Source: UBA11740 sp049273695 | GTDB taxonomy: Bacteria; Acidobacteriota; Blastocatellia; Pyrinomonadales; Pyrinomonadaceae | Length of the DNA: 64,000 bases | NCBI GenBank assembly: GCA_049273695.1 | Contig: JBASRE010000053.1 | Location: 1-64,000, forward strand | Direction: 5' to 3' | The notes under the pieces: generated by a model | What the model was told of the DNA's origin: nothing | Database searches by the model: none | What the model saw: only the letters and a program-made list of their open reading frames with translations | Shown: piece by piece, positions 26,277-35,057 of the stretch | How positions within the stretch are numbered: the stretch's first letter is position 1 | Layout of the letters: the number at the start of each line of letters is the position of its first letter | Translations under genes and position numbers: made by a program

Positions 26277-28640
26277 ATGGCACTCAAACATGCATCTGAG
26301 AGTTCAGGGCCTCAAGTCCACCATGTTCCTGCAATTGGTCCATGGATCGCTTTAACCCTACTGCTGCTTTTGGGGTTAATCGCGGCGCTAGCTATCTACT
26401 TCCAAAATAGACCCGTTGAAGTCCTGCAAACGAACGCGATTGCGTCGGATTTTTCCGCCGCGCGCGCTATGCGACAGCTCGAGATTGTCAGCGCACACCC
26501 TCATCCCATCGGCTCACAAGCACACGCGGCTGTCCGCGACTATATCTTTGGCGAGCTTTCAAATCTCGGACTCGCCCCGGAGAAACAGCAAACGACTGCC
26601 GTAAACAAGAGATGGGGATCACCTTTCAGCGCAGGCTCGGTCGAAAATATTGTGGCAAGGATCAAGGGTACCGAAAGCGGTCGCGCGCTTCTCCTCGTCT
26701 GCCATTACGATTCAGTGCCTACTAGTTTTGGCGCCAGCGATGATGGTGCAGGTGTTGTAACCTTGCTGGAAACTGCGCGTGCGCTTAAGGCCGGCGCACC
26801 TCTCAAGAATGATGTGATTCTGTTGTTCACCGACGGCGAGGAAGTCGGTCTGCTCGGAGCCCAGGCATTTGTCGCCGAACATCCGTGGTCGAAGGATGTC
26901 GGCTTGTTTCTAAATTTCGAGGCTCGTGGTAATAGCGGCCCGGTGCTGATGTTCGAGACAAGCGACGGCAACGGCAATTTGATCCGGCAATTTGCCAAAG
27001 CTGCATCGCGTCCGTTGGCGAGCTCGTTCTTTTATGAGATCTACAAGCTGCTGCCGAACGATACGGATTTCACGGTTTTGAAAGGGATGGATGCCGAGGG
27101 GATGAACTTCGCTTATGTCGACGGTATTAATCACTATCATACCCTTCTCGACAACATACAGGAGATCAATCCGCAAAGCTTGCAGCATGAGGGTTCGGAC
27201 GCGCTGGCACTCGCCAGGCAGTTCGGCAACTCGGATCTGACACATCCCCGGAGTACCAATGCGGTTTACTTCAACCTGGGCGCAGTTTTCATTCACTACC
27301 CAGGCGCTTTGATCATTCCCTTGTTAATGCTTACGGTTCTGATATTCGGTGTTGTCGTCGTCAGAGACTTCAGAAAGAGAGAGGTGACTCTCTCAGGTAT
27401 AGCTTTGGGGTTTCTAGGACTCCTGGCCGGCATCGGCCTCTCGTCAGGAACAGTCTGGCTGGCGTGGCGACTAATACGTGTCGCTAGACCATCATATAGA
27501 TTGATTCCATGGGCCGAGCCCTACCAGAGTAATCCTTTCCGAATAGGCTTTGTGCTCCTCGCCATGGCCGCCACGTCGGCGATTTACGTCCTCTTACGAA
27601 AACGAGTCAGCGACCGAAATCTCATTGTGGGAGCTCTGCTCTGGTGGCTTATTTTGTCTGCCTGGACTAGCGTCGCGCTGCCTGGTGGCAGCTACCTGTT
27701 CAATCTGCCGTTGCTGTTCATCCTGCTTGGACTCTTGCTCTTTTCTTTTTCAAGATCCGACAATGCAAAATCTCAAGTACTGCTGACTCTTGCTGCGGTT
27801 CCGGGCATCATCCTGTGGAGCCCGATGATTTATAACGCATTCGTGGGTCTGACCCTCAGCGCTTCGTGGATGGTGATCGTTTCTATAGTGCTACTGACCG
27901 GACTGACTGTTTCAATAATCCTTCCCATCATGAACTCAAAAAAATGGCTGCTTCCCGGTCTTCTGGCGTTGGCAAGTCTGTGTCTGATTCTGGCTGGGAT
28001 CTTTCTCAATGGTTTCAGTAATAAACAACCGAGGGCGAACAACATCTTCTATGCTCTTAACGCAGATACCGGTAAAGCGGTATTTGCCAGCTCCGATGAC
28101 CGGACAGATGATTGGACAGCACAGTTTCTAATCCCGGGATTGGAGCGGGGAAGCATGACCGAGTATTTCCCGCGGAGCGTGAGAGCTTACCTGAAAAGTC
28201 CGGCTCCTGTCGCACAACTCGTTGGCCCTAACGCTAAGCCGGTCAGCGATCAGACGGAAAACGGCGTGCGCACTATCAGTTTCCACGTAACCTCGCCGAG
28301 ACATGCTCCGGTTGTGTCGATCTATACGGACTCCGATGTTGAAGTCCTGGACGCCTCGATCAACGGTAAGCAGGCTATGAACAACGTAGGAAACAACTCT
28401 GCGCAAAGCTCACCAGTGAAGAACTGGGGCATTCAGTACTACGCTATGCCGGCAGAAGGTGTTGACGTGATGCTTAAAACAAAAGCCGGAAAGCCGTTCA
28501 AAATACTCCTCGTTGACCGTTCGTACGGGCTGCCTCAAATTTCCAACTCGCCCTTCTTGGCAAGGGCGGAAGATATGACACCTGTAGCTTGGTCGCTATC
28601 CAGTGATGTAACCATAGTTGCGAAATCGTTTGTTTTCTGA
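26277..28640 (+). CDS. Membrane-anchored M28-family metallopeptidase
   Basis: A 787-residue protein. A transmembrane helix (about 24-42) is followed by an M28 aminopeptidase-like domain with the dizinc ligands visible in CHYDSVPTS, ASDDGAG, DGEEVGLLGA, NDTDF and INHYHT. Next comes a multi-pass region (about 345-575, seven or more helices) and a C-terminal soluble domain. This layout matches the ERMP1/Pff1-like branch of M28. The catalytic domain is expected outside the cytoplasm. GAGGT precedes the ATG. In this position it could trim a peptide leader or product, or act in self-protection, but M28 membrane proteins also occur as general genes, so a pathway role is only a possibility. Confidence 0.85.
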   Translation: MALKHASESSGPQVHHVPAIGPWIALTLLLLLGLIAALAIYFQNRPVEVLQTNAIASDFSAARAMRQLEIVSAHPHPIGSQAHAAVRDYIFGELSNLGLAPEKQQTTAVNKRWGSPFSAGSVENIVARIKGTESGRALLLVCHYDSVPTSFGASDDGAGVVTLLETARALKAGAPLKNDVILLFTDGEEVGLLGAQAFVAEHPWSKDVGLFLNFEARGNSGPVLMFETSDGNGNLIRQFAKAASRPLASSFFYEIYKLLPNDTDFTVLKGMDAEGMNFAYVDGINHYHTLLDNIQEINPQSLQHEGSDALALARQFGNSDLTHPRSTNAVYFNLGAVFIHYPGALIIPLLMLTVLIFGVVVVRDFRKREVTLSGIALGFLGLLAGIGLSSGTVWLAWRLIRVARPSYRLIPWAEPYQSNPFRIGFVLLAMAATSAIYVLLRKRVSDRNLIVGALLWWLILSAWTSVALPGGSYLFNLPLLFILLGLLLFSFSRSDNAKSQVLLTLAAVPGIILWSPMIYNAFVGLTLSASWMVIVSIVLLTGLTVSIILPIMNSKKWLLPGLLALASLCLILAGIFLNGFSNKQPRANNIFYALNADTGKAVFASSDDRTDDWTAQFLIPGLERGSMTEYFPRSVRAYLKSPAPVAQLVGPNAKPVSDQTENGVRTISFHVTSPRHAPVVSIYTDSDVEVLDASINGKQAMNNVGNNSAQSSPVKNWGIQYYAMPAEGVDVMLKTKAGKPFKILLVDRSYGLPQISNSPFLARAEDMTPVAWSLSSDVTIVAKSFVF

Positions 28641-28866
28641 TTTCGGACTTCTTGTGGTGAACCGTTTTCTAATGGTGGATCGCCGGGATTGGACTTAACC
28701 CGAATTCGTCGTGAGTCGATGCCGCTCAAGACCTCGACGGGGATTTCAACTAGGGTCACCCTGGGACAGGTTCTAAGTTGTGCTCGGTGGTGCCCACTCT
28801 GGTGGCGCCTTGCCAAAGCTTATAGAGCCAAATCGCGGCGGTGGTGATTGAGCGTTAGAAATTCAC

Positions 28867-29652
28867 ATGAGGGATGCAGCTTTGAATCGGGACCAATGGC
28901 TTGAGCCACCCGAATGCTTGACGTTGACGGACGAAGACGTACACGTGTGGCGTGCTTATTTGAATCAAGGTGGCCCCTCGGCCGCCTTGTTTCTCAATGA
29001 TCTATCATCGGAGGAAGAGGAACGAAGCGGGAAATACTATTTCCGAAAGGATCGAGAGCGCTTTGTAATTGCCCGCGGCGTGCTCAGACACATCCTGGGC
29101 CGCTATCTTGAAATCTCGCCTCGTAAAATAAACTTTCTTTATGGACGTTATGGCAAACCCTATCTCAGTTATGCAGGAGAACAGTTACTATCTTTTAACG
29201 TTTCACACGCCGACGACATAGCACTCTATGTCATCTCGAAAGGGCGCAGGGTAGGCATTGATATTGAGCACTTAAGAGAAGATTTTGCTGTGCTTGAAAT
29301 AGCCGAGCGGTTTTTCTCCCAGCAAGAAGTATCGACACTTCGTGCTCTGCCCGTTCGGTTGCAGACTGTTGCATTCTTTAATTGCTGGACGCGCAAGGAA
29401 TCTTACATTAAGGCGCTCGGAGAAGGTCTCTCACGTCCGTTGGACAGTTTTGCCGTATCACTCACGCCGGGTCAACCGGCCACTCTTCTCGCAACCAATG
29501 ATCCGCAGGAAGCTTCGCATTGGGAACTAACGGAATTGTTCGTAGACAAAGGTTATGTAGCCAGCTTAACAGCGGAAGGGAAGGCGCCGGTACTTAATCA
29601 CTGGCAGTGGCCCGGCGAGATTTTGCGAGGACAACAATCTCGGCGAATTTGA
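28867..29652 (+). CDS. Sfp-type 4'-phosphopantetheinyl transferase
   Basis: A 261-residue PPTase of the Sfp/Gsp type. It moves the phosphopantetheine arm from CoA to the carrier-protein serine, activating the PCP and ACP domains of the NRPS enzymes. Visible motifs: RFVIARGVLR near residue 65, FNVSHADD near 115, VGIDIEHLRE near 132 (Mg-binding Asp and Glu) and WTRKESYIKALGEGL near 175. It is the last intact gene of the + strand locus. A second, different PPTase lies in the - strand locus at 53067-53891, so each locus seems to carry its own. No strong ribosome site precedes this ATG. Confidence 0.95.
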   Translation: MRDAALNRDQWLEPPECLTLTDEDVHVWRAYLNQGGPSAALFLNDLSSEEEERSGKYYFRKDRERFVIARGVLRHILGRYLEISPRKINFLYGRYGKPYLSYAGEQLLSFNVSHADDIALYVISKGRRVGIDIEHLREDFAVLEIAERFFSQQEVSTLRALPVRLQTVAFFNCWTRKESYIKALGEGLSRPLDSFAVSLTPGQPATLLATNDPQEASHWELTELFVDKGYVASLTAEGKAPVLNHWQWPGEILRGQQSRRI

Positions 29653-29804
29653 GTAGAATATTCTGACTGAACTACCAGAAGACGTATTGTAGTGAGCCTA
29701 AGCAAGGTGTGGCCAAACACGGAAGTTGAACGAGTGTCTGATGCTGGCAACTGAAGGTAGAATAGCTTTTCCTACCAGCGCTGAAACGCCGTAGTCATTC
29801 GTAG

Positions 29805-30980
29805 ACGCGCCACGAATGGGGGATTACAGTAGCGATCGCCGCCGGGAACTTCAATTGGTTCACCGGAGACAGTTCGCCGCAGGGCGGCGTGTCCCGCGCC
29901 TTAAACGTCGCTGCTACGGACATCAACGATAACAGATGGCCCCAGTCGAATTTCGGCGGGCTGGTAGATTTGTTTGCCCCAGGCGCGAATATTCCTTCCG
30001 CCTATTACACTTCAAATACCGCGATAATAAATGCCAGCGGAACATCGATATCCTCCCCGTTCGTAGCGGGCGTCGCCGCGTTGTATCTTGAAGCTAATCC
30101 CACCGCGTCGCCCAACACGGTTTCCGCGGCGATCGTGAACAACGCAACGAACGGCGAGGTCGTTGACCCTGACCCCTGGGGTGGCTACTACACTGTGAAC
30201 AAATTGCTATATTCGCTTTTCGTGCCGCCGCCGCCTCACATCTTTGTCTTTAACTCGTCAAACCAGACAGTCAATGAAGGCGTTGGCTCCATCACTATCA
30301 CCGTAAACCGTTCCGGCCCCGATTTGCCGGCGGTTACAGTTGACTATGCGACAAGTGACGGCACGGCTACGCAAACGGGTGATTACACCAAAGCCTTGGG
30401 TACACTCAGCTTTGCCGCCGGGCAGACCAGCAGGACCTTTCAAATCTTCATCACCGACGACGGTTACGTTGAAAACAACGAGAGCTTTACTGTCAGGTTG
30501 AGTAATCCAACAGGTGGGGCGTCGTTAGGCGTTCCCAATTAAGCCACGATAACGATCGTGAGTAATGATTCCGTCACCACGCAACCAATCGACAGCACGC
30601 CCTTCTTTGTTCGTCAGGACTACATAGACTTTCTCTATCGCGAGCCGGATTCAACCGGCTTTAATAATTGGTGCAGTGAGATCAACTCGTGCGGCAGCGA
30701 TTGGCCCTGCATCAACAGCAAACGCATCCACGTGGTGCGAGGAATGATTGAGTCAGCCGAGTTCAGACAAGACAAACCTGCACTCTCAAATCCCTCTTCG
30801 ACTGATGAGTATAATCGCGAATATGTGCGGCAGCTTTATCTCAGCCTCTTGCGAAGGGAGCCGGACGCGGGGGGATTTGCAACATACGTGAGCGAATTGA
30901 ACAGCACCGGCGACTATGACCACGCGGTGCATGGCTTCATCAACGGAAGCGAATATCGCACCAGGTTCGGCCCGCATTGA
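29805..30980 (+). pseudogene. Decayed S8 subtilase - Calx-beta - DUF4214 protein, 5'-truncated and with in-frame stop
   Basis: One reading frame holds, in order, the end of a subtilisin domain (GITVAIAAGN at 29820-29849, catalytic serine in GTSISSPFVAGVAAL), a Calx-beta domain (GVGSITITVNR, DYATSDGTATQTGDY) and a DUF4214 region with two FLYREPDSTGF-type units. A TAA at 30540-30542 breaks it exactly where the Calx-beta domain normally ends in a ...ATITI...ND strand. The same frame continues without shift after the stop. Upstream, the frame closes at a TAG at 29802-29804 and the catalytic Asp and His blocks of the protease are missing. Both lesions point to a dead exported protease. Proteins with Calx-beta plus DUF4214 are common in Acidobacteriota, which is the main taxonomic hint here. 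Confidence 0.8.
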
Positions 30981-31299
30981 TCAGCAGTAGGCCGAGCGAC
31001 TTCTCAGAATGTTCCTTGCACCTGTTGGAAGAAACTGAGCATTTCGCTCGTTGGCGTCAAAAACAAGTTGCGAAGATTGTCCAGTGTGGGGAGCCAGATT
31101 GGACAAAGGTCGCCGGAGCAAGCTCCGGCGACCTTTTGCTTTTTGCAGTTACCTGGCGCTCGCTGTTGGCGTGTCTGACCGCCACTGTGCCAATCGCGCG
31201 CGTACTTTGGCCGCTTTGGGATTGTCCGATCTCTTCGAAGGTCGTAAGCGCCTCTTCGGCGGTCGCGGATTAGCTGCAAATCCTCGCCCGTCGGAGGGC
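30981..31299. other. Convergent junction without a gene
   Basis: This 319-base stretch separates the last + strand sequence from the end of the - strand locus. Open frames crossing it have no recognisable protein content. It holds the strong hairpin at 31105-31142 and part of an inverted repeat at 31273-31312. Confidence 0.7.
31105..31142. terminator. Long perfect hairpin with T and A tracts, candidate bidirectional terminator
   Basis: Left arm AAAGGTCGCCGGAGC (31105-31119) and right arm GCTCCGGCGACCTTT (31122-31136) are perfectly complementary, followed on the + strand by further T-rich sequence (TTTGC then TTTTT). The - strand has the matching AAAGG/CCTTT ends. GC-rich stem plus T-tract is the form of an intrinsic terminator, and it lies between two converging transcription units, so it may serve both. 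Confidence 0.75.
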
Positions 31300-31312
31300 T
31301 CAGGTTTGCAGC
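31273..31312. repeat. Inverted repeat across the stop codon of the last - strand gene
   Basis: GCTGCAAA (31273-31280) pairs with TTTGCAGC (31305-31312), with an inner CCTC/GAGG pair. The structure covers the stop codon of the gene ending at 31300. No T-tract follows on the - strand, so it is not a standard terminator; it could stabilise the 3' end of the mRNA. Confidence 0.4.
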
Positions 31313-31854
31313 GGCTTTCTTTTGACCGAACGTCGGCGCATGACCGCAAGAAACCAGAGCACTCCTACTGCGACGAAAGGCAAAAGATAAACGAGCAGGT
31401 CCCAGGACCCGTAACCGGGCGGCGTCGCTTCAACGGTGGCCATTACTTCACCGCTCCCTAGCGTGCTCTGCAAGCGAATGCGCACGCGCCAAAGCTCCTG
31501 CGCGTCAAACTGGACCAGCGCTTTGTACTGAATCTGACCGCGCAGATCTTCCCGCGCACCCGCATAGAAAGTCTCAGCCAGCCGCCCGCTGGCAGGCTGC
31601 ACACCAACCTGGACTCCTAAGTCGTTGGGAACGGCGCCGCTTGCGGGCGCGTTAACGATGACAAAGAAGGTACCCGTGCCGACATCAGGATCAGTCCACA
31701 CTGAGATCACATAGGGATCAATTTTCTGGTCCATCAGGAAAGGAAACGGCGGACCAGCATGCGCGCGCGCTGTGTTGGGCAACAACAGTGTGATAGCCAA
31801 GGCGGATCGCAAGCACGATCGCAAAACGACTTCACCAAATCGACGAACGATCAT
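31300..31854 (-). CDS. Exported protein with C-terminal membrane anchor, unknown function
   Basis: A 184-residue protein if started at the ATG at 31854, which is followed by a plausible signal peptide (SALAITLLLPNTARAHA). The frame stays open upstream to 32073, overlapping the next gene, so the start is uncertain; 31917 is another candidate. The middle part, about residues 40-150, looks like one extracytoplasmic beta domain. A single helix (LLVYLLPFVAVGVLWFLAV) and an RRRSVKRK cytoplasmic tail end the protein. I do not recognise the family. It is the last gene of the - strand locus, next to a polyferredoxin and a FixH/YtkA-like lipoprotein, which suggests a role with membrane redox proteins. 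Confidence 0.65.
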   Translation of the reverse strand: MIVRRFGEVVLRSCLRSALAITLLLPNTARAHAGPPFPFLMDQKIDPYVISVWTDPDVGTGTFFVIVNAPASGAVPNDLGVQVGVQPASGRLAETFYAGAREDLRGQIQYKALVQFDAQELWRVRIRLQSTLGSGEVMATVEATPPGYGSWDLLVYLLPFVAVGVLWFLAVMRRRSVKRKPLQT

Positions 31855-31976
31855 AGTCTGTGGCGACTCGCCAACGACGGAGCGTCCCGGGAGCCAGGCG
31901 TGGAGTTCAAACGCCATACTGACACCGTCAAAATCACTGGCCTCAACTCGATGCTCCAGCACTCGAAACGAGCGTG

Positions 31977-33452
31977 TCAACCTCCGCCCAGGAGGGTGCC
32001 GCGCATTTCCATCGGTTGCCACATGAGCCATAGCCCCACAGCCCACAGAATGATCGACACGCCGGCCCAGCATATGAAGATGCGCCTCGGATGGCCGCCT
32101 GGCTCTGATTCAGCCAGCCGATAACTCACCAACAGCGAGCCCACGAATCCCAGACTGAGAAAGCCCAGCTCGATCATGTAAACGACATTGTGCGGGAGGC
32201 CAACCAGCGACCAGCGCGGCTCACCCAGCACAGCCGTACCCGCGCTCGCCACTGCGCTCTGCACTACCGGTATGAAGGTATAAAGCCCGGTCAGGAAATG
32301 AAACCCGTAGTGGGCCAACCAGAGGCCGAAGCCGAGCGGCACCAATGCGTAAGAATAGCGCACGGCAATCACCAGCAGCGGCTTGCGGCTGCCGCCGAAT
32401 ACCTGGGTTAGCCAGGCGGCAAAGCCGACCATGAGTACCGGTTCGACAATCAGGAAGAGAACAAAAACCAAGCCAAGAACCGGAGCTTCGTGATTGAGAT
32501 GGAACAGACCCGCGATCCAGTTCTCGAACACGAAAATCGGACTCACCATCCCAAACGCATTAAGCAAGGCGCCAAAAGTGAAAACGAGGCTTAGCGCGGC
32601 AAGATCCTTTCGCTTTGAAAAAAACCCGATACCTGATCGTAAGGGATCAACCATAAGCTCTTCGGCGGGAAGCCGACTGAGTATGCCAACATTGTCGTGC
32701 GGACAGGCCTGAATGCAATCGAGACAAAACGTGCAATCCACGTTGCCGGTCTTGCGCGGTAGATACAGCGCCAATTCGCACCCGCGCTGAATGACCACCA
32801 ATGGCGACGCCGGCTCACGCCGGCCGCGGATGCAGTCTTTCGTTTTGCAACCAGTGCACACTTCATCATCCCGGACTTTGACTTCAAGCGGAGAGACCGT
32901 TGACGCGACAAAGTTGAACTGACCGATCGGGCATACGAACTTGCAGAAGCTCGCGTGCTTGAACAAACCGTCAACAACCAGTACGCCAAGAAAGAAAGCG
33001 ATGATCAGCCAGGCAGTCCACCACGGCGAAGCCCACAAGTCGAACAGTTCATAGACGAAGAGGACGCCAACGAACAGACCCAGCGAAAGCCACTTGTTAC
33101 GTAAACGTCGCGGCCAGTTGCGCGTCGGCTTCAAGAATTTGCGGGCGAAGTTGCGCACCAGCATGAATGGACACGCCAGACAAAAAAAGTTTCCCGCGAC
33201 CAGCAGCACTAGTACCAGCGCACCGCGAAAGTGAACCCATGAGAGCGTGGTTGCCAGATTCTTCGGCGCCAGAGTTGGACCAAACAAGCCGTGCAGAATC
33301 ATCGCTAAGCTTGCGATGAACAGGGGGATTTGCAGGAGCGTGCGCGCGTGGCGCCAGTGAAGTAGACGCCCTAAGATTGGGATGCGCAGCAGATCAAAAG
33401 GCCGCCAATAGGAGAATGATTCAGGTTGAACCCGGGATGATGGAATGGACAC
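31977..33452 (-). CDS. Membrane polyferredoxin, CcoG/NapH-like 4Fe-4S protein
   Basis: A 491-residue integral membrane protein with several N-terminal helices, a loop of cysteine clusters, and a second helical block. Cysteine motifs: CLACP, CKFVCPIGQ, CTGCKTKDC and CTFCLDCIQACPHD, enough for two [4Fe-4S] clusters plus further cysteines. This layout resembles NapH/CcoG-type proteins, which carry electrons across or along the membrane, and here it could supply the heme and UnbU-type proteins of the locus. It starts three bases after the stop of the upstream lipoprotein gene. The C-terminal helical block (from about residue 275) is longer than in typical NapH. Function in this pathway is inference. 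Confidence 0.8.
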   Translation of the reverse strand: MSIPSSRVQPESFSYWRPFDLLRIPILGRLLHWRHARTLLQIPLFIASLAMILHGLFGPTLAPKNLATTLSWVHFRGALVLVLLVAGNFFCLACPFMLVRNFARKFLKPTRNWPRRLRNKWLSLGLFVGVLFVYELFDLWASPWWTAWLIIAFFLGVLVVDGLFKHASFCKFVCPIGQFNFVASTVSPLEVKVRDDEVCTGCKTKDCIRGRREPASPLVVIQRGCELALYLPRKTGNVDCTFCLDCIQACPHDNVGILSRLPAEELMVDPLRSGIGFFSKRKDLAALSLVFTFGALLNAFGMVSPIFVFENWIAGLFHLNHEAPVLGLVFVLFLIVEPVLMVGFAAWLTQVFGGSRKPLLVIAVRYSYALVPLGFGLWLAHYGFHFLTGLYTFIPVVQSAVASAGTAVLGEPRWSLVGLPHNVVYMIELGFLSLGFVGSLLVSYRLAESEPGGHPRRIFICWAGVSIILWAVGLWLMWQPMEMRGTLLGGG

Positions 33453-33455
33453 CTC

Positions 33456-33920
33456 TTAGTTCGATCGGACTCCCTTGATCTCAAAATGGCTTTCTAGCTT
33501 CTTTCCGTCCGAGAGGGTCGAATGAACCGAAACGATCCAATCGCCGGCCATCGAAAATTCAAACTGTGCCTGATATCGTCCGCGCTCAATTTCCTTAGCT
33601 TCGCTAAAGACGGGACTCATTCCCGCGTGGGACATGTTGCCCTCTAAAGTGACCCGGGCTCCAGTCACGGCCGCGCCCGACGGATCGCTCAAGCGCAGGG
33701 TAATGGTCGCCGGGCCAATGCGCGCCGGTTGCGGGGAGATTTCGTAAGCGATCGTCACCGATGGCGACGACTCGGGTGATTGCTGGCAAGCACTGACCAA
33801 CAGGGCCAGCACGCAAACGCACGATATAACGAAATGGGACCGTCTCACTGACGCGCGGCACCTGTTACCCCATGGCACTTCGTCATGCGAAAGGCTCGCA
33901 GCCAACAGAACCCTCTTCAT
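33456..33920 (-). CDS. FixH/YtkA-like lipoprotein
   Basis: A 154-residue protein. A hydrophobic stretch ending ALLVSACQQ is a lipobox, so the mature protein is probably a lipoprotein with a single beta-sandwich of the FixH/YtkA-like type (ITLRLSDPSGAAVTGARVTLEG, MSHAGMSP, GDWIVSVH). Family members accompany copper or cytochrome-oxidase assembly proteins. Its ATG overlaps the stop of the upstream gene by four bases (ATGA), suggesting translational coupling, though a GTG at 33848 would give a shorter, more typical signal peptide. The metal-binding potential of MSHAGM is suggestive only. Confidence 0.72.
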   Translation of the reverse strand: MKRVLLAASLSHDEVPWGNRCRASVRRSHFVISCVCVLALLVSACQQSPESSPSVTIAYEISPQPARIGPATITLRLSDPSGAAVTGARVTLEGNMSHAGMSPVFSEAKEIERGRYQAQFEFSMAGDWIVSVHSTLSDGKKLESHFEIKGVRSN

Positions 33921-34513
33921 GCCGTCATTGGGGTCAGCGACTTTTGCCGAACTGCGCAGGCACAGCGCGCGGGCACTTCTTGCTGAGGTGGAAACATGTG
34001 GTAGTACATGCCAATCACCATGGGGATAAACACTATTGCGTTGTACAAAAGATGAATTTCAACGCGTGACCTGGGGAACGCCATCTGTAGGAAGCTCACC
34101 GGCACCGGTGAGCCGAACCAGTTGTCATGTGACAACGCTTGCCACTGCAGGACCAGGTGTTCAATGTGGTGCCAAAACTGAATCACCAGCGCCACAGTCC
34201 ACCACTTGCGCGACGTTCCGGTAAAGCCTCTCCTCAACATCCAGATTCCCACCAGCATCACAATAGCGTAACCGTAGTGCAGTGCTTCAGAGCTGACCAG
34301 CCAGGGGAAGAACAAGCCCAAAAAGCCGCCGGCTTGAGGTCGCGGCCAACCAAGATAGTAAACCTGAAAGGCCTGGGTCAGGTGCTCGGCCCAATGCGCC
34401 AGTACAATGAACAGAAAAACCTGGAGCATGCGTTTGTGCCAAACCGTGTTCAGCTTTTCATAGAAGCTCAAGTTATTCGCACTCAGGACACTATCCACGG
34501 TGGAAGCGCTCAT
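33917..34513 (-). CDS. Histidine-rich multi-pass membrane protein, unknown
   Basis: A 198-residue protein with four to five hydrophobic helices. The ATG at 34513 has a strong GGAGGAGAAG upstream and is preferred over the frame start at 34531. Histidine pairs lie in or next to helices (AHWAEHLTQ, QFWHHIEHLVLQW, YYHMFPP), which could bind heme or metal, but I do not recognise the family. It lies between two small membrane genes and the FixH/YtkA-like lipoprotein. The coupling to the next gene (4-base overlap) suggests it works with that set. Confidence 0.7.
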   Translation of the reverse strand: MSASTVDSVLSANNLSFYEKLNTVWHKRMLQVFLFIVLAHWAEHLTQAFQVYYLGWPRPQAGGFLGLFFPWLVSSEALHYGYAIVMLVGIWMLRRGFTGTSRKWWTVALVIQFWHHIEHLVLQWQALSHDNWFGSPVPVSFLQMAFPRSRVEIHLLYNAIVFIPMVIGMYYHMFPPQQEVPARCACAVRQKSLTPMTA

Positions 34514-34649
34514 GATTCTCTTCTCCTCCATCCCAAACTCATCGTCAAATATTAGTCGCTACTATCGTCTCTCGGCCACCCCACAGGTGGACTTCATGTC
34601 GCGGGCCAACTATCGGAGGCCGCCGACTTAGCCTCTGGTCGGATGCCAA

Positions 34650-35030
34650 TCAGGTCGCCCCGGTGCGCTCGCTACGCGTGTCCGCAAAGATAGCCACCTG
34701 CGTCCATATTGATGCGACAATATCTATACCGGCTAAGATCAGCATGAGGCGCGGAGCCAGGCCTATGACTACCAGCATCGTGATAAAAATCCCTGCAAAC
34801 GTTCGCGTATAGACGTCAAACTGCATTAAGGCTACGTGGTTCCTGCGTGCGGCCCAATACCCCTTCGCGGCCAACACGACCGCCAGCAAACCAAAGAGCC
34901 TGATCCAAACGTCATTGGTCGGCGGTAGGCCAAGAACTTGAAGCAACACATTGGGGATGAACATGAAACCGACGCCGGCACCGCCCAGATACGTCGCGTA
35001 AACGGCGATGCTGACGGCGGTGTTGCTCAT
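34650..35030 (-). CDS. Small four-helix membrane protein, unknown
   Basis: A 126-residue protein made almost entirely of four hydrophobic helices with short loops. TAGGAGGT lies 7 bases before the ATG. It starts 27 bases after the UnbU-like gene. No conserved motif that I recognise. Confidence 0.68.
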   Translation of the reverse strand: MSNTAVSIAVYATYLGGAGVGFMFIPNVLLQVLGLPPTNDVWIRLFGLLAVVLAAKGYWAARRNHVALMQFDVYTRTFAGIFITMLVVIGLAPRLMLILAGIDIVASIWTQVAIFADTRSERTGAT

Positions 35031-35057
35031 CCACTGTACCTCCTAACACCAAACGTG

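Noticed and set aside
31051..31461. 136-residue open frame on the + strand at the junction
   Set aside because: Crosses the terminator hairpin, has no domain content and runs into the opposite end of a real gene.
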